A stretch of 64,000 bases of DNA, taken from contig CANIBP010000017.1 of assembly GCA_947466075.1 (NCBI GenBank), forward strand, positions 28,270 through 92,269, given 5' to 3'. The notes below the pieces were generated by a model. That model was not told the origin of the DNA. It searched no databases and worked only from the letters and a program-made list of their open reading frames with translations. Of the stretch, positions 57,762 to 64,000 are shown piece by piece. Position 1 is the first letter of the stretch. The number at the start of each line of letters is the position of its first letter. A program made the position numbers and the translations under genes. This DNA is from Verrucomicrobiaceae bacterium (GTDB lineage: Bacteria > Verrucomicrobiota > Verrucomicrobiia > Verrucomicrobiales > Verrucomicrobiaceae).

Positions 57762-58286
57762 ATGAATCTTCAACCAAGACAATTCCATTTCAGTGCAGCC
57801 AGCTCCAACGAGGCTTTTATTTTCGGTGCCAGCCGCCCAGGCTATCCATCCCGCTGTGTGAGCCGAGGGATCGTGGATGAGTGGATACATTCCATGCACA
57901 CCGCCGAAATCGCGCGGGTGGTCTGCCTGTTGGATCATTCCCAACTGCCATACTACGACGAACTTGTGAGCAAATACCGGGCATTCTTTGGCCAGGCAAA
58001 GGTGTTGTGGGCTCCCGTGCCGGATTACCAACTCCCTCCTCTTGAACTGGTTCGCGACACCGTCCTTCCCTTTGTGAGGGAGGCACTGCAGGCCAACGAG
58101 AAAACGGTGATTCATTGTTCCGCCGGGTGTGGACGAACCGGTTTCATGCTGGCCGCGTGCCTGGTGGCGCTACGCGGCATGTCCAATGTCGAAGCGATTG
58201 CCGCGGTCGCCCGTGCAGGACGTGATGCTTGCGAGTCAGGCGACCCTGAAGTGTACGTCCTCCTGGATGCGTGCCGTCACTCCTGA
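57762..58286 (+). CDS. Dual-specificity-type protein phosphatase
   Basis: A 174-residue cysteine phosphatase. The P-loop is H-C-S-A-G-C-G-R-T-G with catalytic Cys119 and Arg125; a likely general acid lies in V-P-D-Y-Q-L-P (Asp88). The helix A-C-L-V-A-L-R-G-M-S follows as usual. It would remove phosphate from protein tyrosine or other phospho-substrates in the cytoplasm. No kinase gene is nearby. Confidence 0.85.
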   Translation: MNLQPRQFHFSAASSNEAFIFGASRPGYPSRCVSRGIVDEWIHSMHTAEIARVVCLLDHSQLPYYDELVSKYRAFFGQAKVLWAPVPDYQLPPLELVRDTVLPFVREALQANEKTVIHCSAGCGRTGFMLAACLVALRGMSNVEAIAAVARAGRDACESGDPEVYVLLDACRHS

Positions 58287-58333
58287 CTGTTGATGATACT
58301 TCAATCGCTCTTTAACGTTCCCAATTCCTTTGC

Positions 58334-58897
58334 ATGGTCCATCTACCCATCCCGAGCCCTGATCCCATATACATCCTCATCAAAGATCCAGTCTTCTTTG
58401 ATATGGCAAGCCGCTGGGATGTGCTCAAATCAGGCGATATTCTGGCAACATCCCCAGACTCATTGGGTGTGGAGAAGAATTTGTCTCTGGAAATTCAGGA
58501 CATGCTGGACGAGTGGCGTTCAGAGGCCTTTCAGGACATCAATCCCGTTTACTCTGAGGATCTAAAGGGCTGGATTCTGGAGGAGCATGAGGAGTTGGGG
58601 TTTTCGTTCATTAAATTTTGGTTGGTTCCTCCAGATAAAGACTTTGTCATCCAGCATCTCACGGCAATTTGCCTTGCCGCCCCCTCACTCTGGAAAGGAT
58701 GGCTGAATGACGAGCTAGAATTGCCAGATTTGTCACTGGAATATCTCGACCGAATGCTGCCCGTGACGCACCATGATTCCTCATTATGGAACGATGAGGA
58801 TTTCAACCATCACTTTTGGCAGGAGATTGTTGATGCCATTGACCAGCAAGCCAGGGCATGGCGTGATGCGGCCTTGGAACACGGGTCGGGTAACTGA
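58334..58897 (+). CDS. Acidic protein of unknown function
   Basis: A 187-residue soluble protein rich in Trp, Asp and Glu (W-I-L-E-E-H-E-E-L-G, F-W-L-V-P-P-D-K-D-F, L-W-K-G-W-L-N-D-E-L-E-L-P-D-L). No signal peptide or motif is recognised. The composition (AT-richer than most of the window) suggests recent acquisition. It is preceded by the phosphatase gene with a 47-bp gap. Confidence 0.6.
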   Translation: MVHLPIPSPDPIYILIKDPVFFDMASRWDVLKSGDILATSPDSLGVEKNLSLEIQDMLDEWRSEAFQDINPVYSEDLKGWILEEHEELGFSFIKFWLVPPDKDFVIQHLTAICLAAPSLWKGWLNDELELPDLSLEYLDRMLPVTHHDSSLWNDEDFNHHFWQEIVDAIDQQARAWRDAALEHGSGN

Positions 58898-58927
58898 CAA
58901 TTTCAGCATTAGCTCTAGCTTATATGC

Positions 58928-59167
58928 TCACGGCTCGCACGTTCTGGCGATCAACTGAGACCCAAGCTGTGTAGAGGTTTCCTCTTCTTCATCAAACAGC
59001 TCACAGATCTGCCAGGACAAGGCCACGCAGTCCATTTCATCTTCGATCTCATCACGCTTGTCGGAATCGGTGGCGGCATCCCTCAGGGCACGTAGTTGGT
59101 CCATCATGCTTCGCGCCTTCTGAGTGTGATCGTTGCACAAAGCGGTTGGTTCAGTGTGAGTGGTCAT
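58928..59167 (-). CDS. Small acidic protein coupled to the metallophosphatase
   Basis: A 79-residue acidic protein (S-D-K-R-D-E-I-E-D-E-M-D-C, L-F-D-E-E-E-E-T-S-T) with a helical look (M-M-D-Q-L-R-A-L-R-D-A-A-T). It starts 5 bp after the metallophosphatase stop, on the same strand. Function unknown. Confidence 0.6.
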   Translation of the reverse strand: MTTHTEPTALCNDHTQKARSMMDQLRALRDAATDSDKRDEIEDEMDCVALSWQICELFDEEEETSTQLGSQLIARTCEP

Positions 59168-59172
59168 AGCGA

Positions 59173-60099
59173 TCAGGCGGTAGCGGTGACAAAGTTCACG
59201 GGAGTCAGCTTGCGTTCACCGTTCCAGCGGTAGGCCACCATGGGACCCTCGCGAGCAGCGCTGAAATCGAGGCAGGCAATGTTGTGGCGTAGTGGGGCTT
59301 TCTCGCGAGACGCCGGCATCCAGTAGTGGCCGAAGAACACGGGTGGTTCATCGGTTCCGTAGTTGGGCATGCGGCGCAGGCGGAGCGGATCGGCATCTCC
59401 AGGGTTATCAAAAGGGGTAGGCATGGCAAGGTGCGAAACCCGGGCCGCTTCCGGTATGTCCCACCACCGCACCCTCACCGAGTGCCGAGCAATGCCTTCC
59501 TTGTCGTGGTAGAGGCATCCCTCAGGCATGTCCATTTCCGGCCCTTTGAGCACATGATCCACCGCACTGTGGAGTTTGCTACCTCGTTCGGCACAGGCGA
59601 AGAGGAATTCATCGTCGGTCAGGCATTTGCCTTCGAGCCGCTTTATGCGCTGCGTATCCCAGCAGGCGTGGACTGCCCTCAAATCTCCCAAGTCGAGAAA
59701 CATAGGCAGCCGACGCATCCACTCCAGCCATCCTCTCCATTCGTGTTCATGGTTGGCAAACTGATCAAGGGTAACTCGCAGACCGCTGTCACGGTCCAAT
59801 CGGCGCGGACGCAGCCAATCTCCTTTGCCATCAGGCGTGTGGTAGAGCACCGCGTTGAACTCGTGGTTGCCCATGATAGCCAGGGCATCGCCGGCCTCGA
59901 CCATGGCGCAGACGGTGTGGAGCACCTCGCGGATCTTGGGGCCACGGTCGATATAGTCGCCGAGGAAGATGACCTTGCGGCCCTCGGGGTGGTGGAAGCT
60001 GCCGTCGTGGGGCAGGTAGCCGAGCTTGTGCAGCAGGGTGGTGAGTTTATCGTGGTGTCCGTGGATGTCGCCGATCAGGTCGTAGTTTTTGGTTTTCAT
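59173..60099 (-). CDS. Calcineurin-like metallophosphatase
   Basis: A 308-residue phosphoesterase. Metal motifs are G-D-I-H-G (Asp11, His13), G-D-Y-I-D-R-G (Asp48), G-N-H-E (Asn78, His79) and later H-A-C-W and F-G-H-Y-W. The pattern is that of the bacterial serine/threonine phosphatase or Ap4A-hydrolase-like group. Substrate unclear. It is divergent from a LysR gene, with 66 bp between, and is probably its target. Confidence 0.88.
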   Translation of the reverse strand: MKTKNYDLIGDIHGHHDKLTTLLHKLGYLPHDGSFHHPEGRKVIFLGDYIDRGPKIREVLHTVCAMVEAGDALAIMGNHEFNAVLYHTPDGKGDWLRPRRLDRDSGLRVTLDQFANHEHEWRGWLEWMRRLPMFLDLGDLRAVHACWDTQRIKRLEGKCLTDDEFLFACAERGSKLHSAVDHVLKGPEMDMPEGCLYHDKEGIARHSVRVRWWDIPEAARVSHLAMPTPFDNPGDADPLRLRRMPNYGTDEPPVFFGHYWMPASREKAPLRHNIACLDFSAAREGPMVAYRWNGERKLTPVNFVTATA

Positions 60100-60165
60100 T
60101 GCACCTCCATCATCGCCTTGTACTAGCGTATCGACTATGTAGCAAAATGTGGTATATATGACTCC

Positions 60166-61101
60166 ATGGTAAGTAAGAAAGACACCCTCCCTTCTCTGAA
60201 TGGTCTCTCGCTGGACCGCTTGCGTAACTTTCTAGCCTTCGCGGAAGCAGGCTCTATCGCCAAGGTCGCTCCCGAGAGCCTGACCCGTCAGGCTCTCATC
60301 AGCAGGCAGATCGGTGAGTTGGAGCAATACTTCGCCACGGAACTCACCGTTCGCCGGGGCAAGACGCTGGCCCTTTCGGAGGCAGGTGAGCGGCTGAGAG
60401 TGATTGCTAGTGCACAGTTTGACGATTTGAGGGAGTTCCAAAAGATGCAGAAAGGGCAACGCAGAACTTTCTCTATCGGGGCTGGTGCGAGCATTCTGGA
60501 ATGGCTGGTCGTGCCTTGCGTGGCCGGTATTCGAAATGTTCTCAGCGACGCCGCACTGCGGTTCTCCTCACAGCGCAGCAGCGAACTCGTCGCGAGCATT
60601 CGTGATGGGCAACTCGACTTTGCCATTGTGCGCGAGGATGCCATCTCTGAAGAGTTGCGACTCAAATCGAGCCTGTCGCTGCGGATGCGGGTGGCGTTCT
60701 CTTTGTGTGCTTCCCGCAAATTGCTGGGTAGCAAACCGAAGTCCACTCTCGCAGATCCGACGGTATGGCAGTCGCTGCCGTTTGCCGCCAACAGCGGAGG
60801 CGGTCAGTTGGATGCGACGTTTCGCGCTGCCATGACCGATGCGGTGGGAGAGTTTCATCCGGTGGTGGAGTGTGACTCGATGCTGCAAGTGCGCGAGTTG
60901 ATCGTGCAGGGCGTGTGTGTAGGTCTGCTGCCCTCCTTTGGCACGCATGGACTTTCTGAGCAGGATGTTGTGACCTGTGAATTCGCTCCCATGAAGGATT
61001 ACGGTCGCTCCTTGGTGCTGCACTGGAACGACCGCCAGATGCGTAGGCGTGGCATTGAGGAATCCGTCATCAAGCGGATCGCGAAAGCGTTGCAGAGGTG
61101 A
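60166..61101 (+). CDS. LysR-family transcriptional regulator
   Basis: A 311-residue regulator. The N-terminal winged HTH (R-L-R-N-F-L-A-F-A-E-A-G-S-I-A-K-V-A) is followed by I-S-R-Q-I-G-E-L-E and the L-T-x-A-G-like A-L-S-E-A-G-E-R-L. The effector domain begins near residue 100 (F-S-I-G-A-G-A-S-I-L-E-W). It likely controls the divergent metallophosphatase/small protein operon through the shared 66-bp intergenic space, in response to an unknown small molecule. Confidence 0.88.
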   Translation: MVSKKDTLPSLNGLSLDRLRNFLAFAEAGSIAKVAPESLTRQALISRQIGELEQYFATELTVRRGKTLALSEAGERLRVIASAQFDDLREFQKMQKGQRRTFSIGAGASILEWLVVPCVAGIRNVLSDAALRFSSQRSSELVASIRDGQLDFAIVREDAISEELRLKSSLSLRMRVAFSLCASRKLLGSKPKSTLADPTVWQSLPFAANSGGGQLDATFRAAMTDAVGEFHPVVECDSMLQVRELIVQGVCVGLLPSFGTHGLSEQDVVTCEFAPMKDYGRSLVLHWNDRQMRRRGIEESVIKRIAKALQR

Positions 61102-61126
61102 TCTTGCGGCTGTCACCTGGGGTGGT

Positions 61127-61318
61127 TTATGTGCTCACCTGAAGCAGAGAGAGAAGGTGATCTTTGATTGCCGGAGCTACGGCATTCAGATGGTCGCGCA
61201 GCACCTCAGGATCATCGAGTCGGAGATCCTCCATCTTCGGGCAGTCGTTCACGTATTTTAACACCTCGTCGATATTCAACACCCGTAGCGCGGCAAACAG
61301 AGACTCATGAAGTGGCAT
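61127..61318 (-). CDS. Detached duplicate of the neighbouring protein's C-terminal domain
   Basis: A 63-residue protein whose sequence parallels the C-terminal part of the next gene upstream: L-F-A-A-L-R-V-L-N-I-D-E-V-L against L-A-D-A-L-R-V-L-N-S-D-E-V-L, and A-P-A-I-K-D-H-L-L-S-L-L against A-P-G-I-R-E-C-I-C-S-L-L. The ATG lies within the last 14 bp of that gene. It could be a separately made small protein or a relic tail left after a C-terminal exchange. Confidence 0.55.
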   Translation of the reverse strand: MPLHESLFAALRVLNIDEVLKYVNDCPKMEDLRLDDPEVLRDHLNAVAPAIKDHLLSLLQVST

Positions 61319-62099
61319 GTCTCTTTGCGCGCCTCATAGCACACGCGTGCGTCGCCCTGCGATCGTACAAAACCGCCACATCCTTTGCTGATTTCATCGA
61401 CCACCTGCGTCCTTGATTTGCGAAGACATCGTTTAGGAGCGAGCAAATGCACTCCCTGATCCCGGGAGCAGTGACGTACCGATGTTCGCGACACAACGTT
61501 TGCTCATCGCCACTGAAATCTGACATTTCCGAGCATGTATCCACCATCCCCAACACCTCGTCGCTATTCAACACGCGTAGCGCGTCAGCCAGGGCTTCAT
61601 ACAGCGCCGGATGTTTCGATTTCAGTGCCACCGCAAACTTAGTGTTGCCGCTTTGATCGTAGGCATCAAGGCATGAGACGGTCATGTCGATGAGGAACAT
61701 CGTGGCGACAAACAAGCGGGTCTGGCAAAGAGCTGCGCCGGTGGAAGCGCGAGTCTGCCAGCTTAGGAGTTCCATTTGGACACGAGTTATCAATATTCCT
61801 GGCCCGCCATCTTCCCCATTAGCGGACTGCTCAAAACGGTGGAGGTGTTGATGGAGCTGCTCAGACCAATTCGAGATGGGACCGCTCAATGAAATGCGCT
61901 TGAGGCAGTGCTCGGCGTGTTTGGCGAACCAATTCTCGGTGTTCGCCATTATCAGCAGGTCCGTGGCGCTTATATCTTCCGGTGTTTCCTGGCCTTGTTG
62001 CACCTGCTCATGCCCAGGCAGGTCTTTCAAGATATGAAAGCCTGGGACCAGGTTGAGGGCGGTGCCAAGGAGTTCTCGGCGTTCAAGGTCAGGGTGCAT
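61305..62099 (-). CDS. Protein of unknown function with a duplicated C-terminal domain
   Basis: A 264-residue protein. I start it at M-H-P-D-L-E-R-R-E-L-L-G (62099), because the longer open frame runs through the next gene in a different frame. L-V-P-G-F-H-I-L-K-D-L-P and a helical middle (N-W-S-E-Q-L-H-Q-H-L-H-R-F-E) are visible; residues about 165-230 correspond to the small protein at 61127. The last 25 residues (A-V-L-Y-D-R-R-A-T-H-A-C-A-M-R-R) look out of family. No function assigned. Confidence 0.6.
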   Translation of the reverse strand: MHPDLERRELLGTALNLVPGFHILKDLPGHEQVQQGQETPEDISATDLLIMANTENWFAKHAEHCLKRISLSGPISNWSEQLHQHLHRFEQSANGEDGGPGILITRVQMELLSWQTRASTGAALCQTRLFVATMFLIDMTVSCLDAYDQSGNTKFAVALKSKHPALYEALADALRVLNSDEVLGMVDTCSEMSDFSGDEQTLCREHRYVTAPGIRECICSLLNDVFANQGRRWSMKSAKDVAVLYDRRATHACAMRRAKRHATS

Positions 62100-62127
62100 A
62101 AGGCTGGTGGTTGTTGATCTCTGCGGC

Positions 62128-62550
62128 TCAAGACTTCTTGAAGTCGATTTTTTGAAGGAACGTGCGTGTGGGTGCGGTTTGCGGTTCGGTGGTAGCACCG
62201 ACTTCATGAGCCTGTTCGATGGCACTGAGCACGGGCGGGGTTCCAGCTTCACTTGAGAGTGCCGTCTTGGCGGTGTCGAGCCATTGTTGCTGCGGAGGTG
62301 TGGTCGTGTGGCCTGCTGCGCCGTCGGCCCAAATACGGTGGTCTTCGATGTGGATGCGCATCCAGCCATGCCGGAACATGTCTGCGTATCCCCAGGGGAT
62401 AGGCCGGTCTGATTCGTCCGATGCGGTCTTGAGGTATTGTGCGCTTTGCAGGTGATCGCTCACCTCGAACGCAGTGCCGTCAGCACGGAGCCAGAAGCGA
62501 TGGCCGGGGCGTGCTGACTCCGGAGGTGTGGGCGTGTTAAACGGGTCCAT
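62128..62550 (-). CDS. Protein of unknown function
   Basis: A 140-residue soluble protein starting M-D-P-F-N-T-P-T-P-P-E-S-A-R-P-G-H-R-F-W. The first half looks folded (F-W-L-R-A-D-G-T-A-F-E-V, P-W-G-Y-A-D-M-F-R-H-G-W-M-R-I), the second half is Thr/Pro/Ala-rich linker. No family is recognised. It lies 28 bp upstream of the next gene on the same strand and 33 bp downstream of the ankyrin-like gene, so the three probably form an operon. Confidence 0.6.
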   Translation of the reverse strand: MDPFNTPTPPESARPGHRFWLRADGTAFEVSDHLQSAQYLKTASDESDRPIPWGYADMFRHGWMRIHIEDHRIWADGAAGHTTTPPQQQWLDTAKTALSSEAGTPPVLSAIEQAHEVGATTEPQTAPTRTFLQKIDFKKS

Positions 62551-62583
62551 GGCTGGAAATGGGTGTCTCAAGGTCCAGATGTA

Positions 62584-63780
62584 TCAAACCGCAGGCGAAT
62601 CCGAGGATTCGATAAAGCCGGCAAGCAGAGCCTGAGATTTGGGCATGATCCTGTTGCCGATGCACGGCACATACACCTCGACCATCTCCTCCTCGGGTGC
62701 CGGTTCGGGCGGCGGGCAGAGGCGATCAATCTCCCGCAGCAGTGGAGCGATGTCTTCAGTGATGCCGACTTGCTCGGCTTGCTCAGCGAGAGAATACCAC
62801 TCCTCAGCATTGGCCTTCACCCATTCGGCGGCGGGGAATTCAAGGATGGTGCGAACCACGAACTCACGTTCTCCGGTGATGACCGCCGCTTTCAGGGGCG
62901 TGATGGCTGCTGGGCAGCGGTCAACGTTGAAGTATCCACCCGCCAGCAGGCGCTGTGCGGTCAAATATTGCCGGGGCACCAAATGGAGGCGGCCTTCCCG
63001 CGCGGCCCAGTGCAGCGGCGTGTCGCCACAGTCCCCCATGTCCAAGGGGGATTTGCCATCGGCTTCCGGTTCAAAGAGTTCCGGCGGTACACTCGCCAGC
63101 GTGCCATCACGTGCAGCGCGGTGGAGCGTGACGATGTTCCGCACCTTGGGTTCATTGAAGATGGCAAGAAACCAGGTCTTCGCGAGACACTCCACCAGTT
63201 CATCCACTGATTCAAAAACCGTGATCGACGAGTCATCATCATGGCTCGTCTTCAGACGGAGGTTGGATTTGCTCAGATTGTAGATGCACTTGTAATCCAA
63301 CTCATCATCCCAGCTCTTATGCAGGTAGATCCATCGACCGGGTGTTTCCTCGATCACCCGGAGGTTCGCTTCATTGATGTAAAAGAAGGAGCGCACACGG
63401 GCCACGTCTTCCAGCAGGTTGCGGTGTTGGTTCGGCAGCAGTGATTCCGCCGACTCGTGCGTGACCATCCACCCCGTGGTTTCAAACACCTCTTCATCGA
63501 GGTTCACGCCGTGGATCTGCAGAGCACCCGTTTCATACAGGGCCAGCCCGCGGTCGAGTTCCTCGCGGGTGAAATTGCGGCTGCTCATGTATGACTGCAC
63601 CACGCGGACCCCGTCCGCAAACTCTGGGTTGTCCCGGTAGTCCACCAGCATGTCTTCAAAACGGCGCACCCGGCGTCGGTGCAGTTCTTCGCAAACGATG
63701 GCCGTGGGGTAATCGATTCCGCAGTCGTCAGGAATGGACTGGAGGGTGGAAGCTGGTTGGGTGGATTCGGATGATGTCAT
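62584..63780 (-). CDS. Ankyrin-repeat-like protein
   Basis: A 398-residue soluble protein. One well-formed ankyrin unit is visible near residues 255-285 (G-D-T-P-L-H-W-A-A-R-E-G-R-L), with weaker ones before (T-L-H-R-A-A-R-D-G-T-L) and after (I-T-P-L-K-A-A-V-I-T-G-E-R). The N-terminal 200 residues have no recognised domain. Ankyrin proteins usually bind other proteins. It is the first gene of the minus-strand operon reaching to 61127. Confidence 0.75.
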   Translation of the reverse strand: MTSSESTQPASTLQSIPDDCGIDYPTAIVCEELHRRRVRRFEDMLVDYRDNPEFADGVRVVQSYMSSRNFTREELDRGLALYETGALQIHGVNLDEEVFETTGWMVTHESAESLLPNQHRNLLEDVARVRSFFYINEANLRVIEETPGRWIYLHKSWDDELDYKCIYNLSKSNLRLKTSHDDDSSITVFESVDELVECLAKTWFLAIFNEPKVRNIVTLHRAARDGTLASVPPELFEPEADGKSPLDMGDCGDTPLHWAAREGRLHLVPRQYLTAQRLLAGGYFNVDRCPAAITPLKAAVITGEREFVVRTILEFPAAEWVKANAEEWYSLAEQAEQVGITEDIAPLLREIDRLCPPPEPAPEEEMVEVYVPCIGNRIMPKSQALLAGFIESSDSPAV

Positions 63781-63852
63781 TCAGCATCTTACCAATCCAT
63801 GAGTGCCAGATCTTGGCACCAACAGTTATTCTACAATATTGGGATCTATGTT

Positions 63853-64000
63853 GTAAACGTCATGGTAACGACCGTGGGATCGAGCTTGGAACGGGGTGCG
63901 TGGGGTAGCAGGGATGTCCCACGTTATGGACAACCAACTCACGATTTTGAAACGGGACGCACGCGGCCGTGTGCGCAGCACGGCTGAGGCGCGGGCGGAA
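63853..64000 (+). mobile_element. Left end of an IS66-like insertion sequence (truncated by the window)
   Basis: GTAAACGTC at 63853 resembles the GTAAGCG-type ends of IS66-family elements, and a reading frame 73 bp further in matches their small accessory protein. The rest is beyond the window. Confidence 0.5.
63926..64000 (+). CDS. IS66-type accessory protein TnpA, N-terminal fragment
   Basis: Twenty-five codons are visible, M-D-N-Q-L-T-I-L-K-R-D-A-R-G-R-V-R-S-T then A-E-A-R-A-E, running off the right edge. D-x-x-G-R-V-R followed by an E-R/A-R-x-E segment is how I recall IS66 HTH accessory proteins starting in this phylum. The assignment depends on few residues. Confidence 0.55.
   Translation, partial: MDNQLTILKRDARGRVRSTAEARAE

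Overview
The window looks like a Verrucomicrobiota chromosome, probably from the Prosthecobacter/Verrucomicrobium side of the phylum. The evidence is a PVC-type haem-binding CxxCH protein, a WD40/PSCyt1/PSD1 protein next to a DUF1501 protein, tandem secreted sialidase-like proteins, Tat-signal sugar-isomerase-like proteins, weak use of Shine-Dalgarno sites, and fairly GC-rich DNA. This placement is inferred from gene content; there is no rRNA gene in the window.

Layout. 1-5.5 kb: a minus-strand operon of secreted esterases and BNR/sialidase-like proteins, several sharing a near-identical signal peptide. 5.6-11.7 kb: housekeeping genes, namely DUF4256, a eukaryote-type HisA, leuA behind a leucine-rich leader peptide and terminator, a HAD phosphatase, an RsmA-Nudix fusion and panD. 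11.8-28.8 kb: PVC catabolic genes, including the large cytochrome/dehydrogenase, a DHDPS-like aldolase, a sugar isomerase-like protein, a PIG-L deacetylase, an HyuA-HyuB oxoprolinase, and the PPC/DUF1501/PSD1 trio. At 28.8 kb a two-gene ATPase plus TOPRIM-like (DUF4276) cassette lies against the C-terminal stump of a secreted protein. 30.8-40.3 kb: efp, a serine hydrolase fused to a formylglycine-enzyme-like domain, secreted proteins, a NupC-type transporter, an ABC ATPase and permease, and an RsmC-like methyltransferase.

A tRNA-Tyr at 40.4 kb is followed by a compact accessory module (40.7-47.3 kb). It carries a Cas4/RecB-like Fe-S nuclease, a WGR-domain ATP-dependent DNA ligase, a second DNA sliding clamp with a C-terminal tail, a DUF932 protein and several small unknown proteins. 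Strong hairpins stand at most of the gene boundaries. This is the best candidate for an undescribed DNA-processing system.

47.5-54.5 kb is a minus-strand ABC exporter/lipoprotein operon whose first gene is split by an IS3-family element. 54.5-64 kb is a second accessory stretch: an AT-richer region with repeats, an XRE regulator with a perfect operator-like palindrome abutting its start codon, a conserved protein of unknown function, a frameshifted and an intact copy of one small gene, a DSP-like phosphatase, a metallophosphatase beside a LysR regulator, a tandemly duplicated C-terminal domain, an ankyrin-like protein, and the start of an IS66-type element at the right edge.

The clearest new regulatory observation is the predicted leucine attenuator in front of leuA, whose product also carries an in-frame insertion of about 100 residues.
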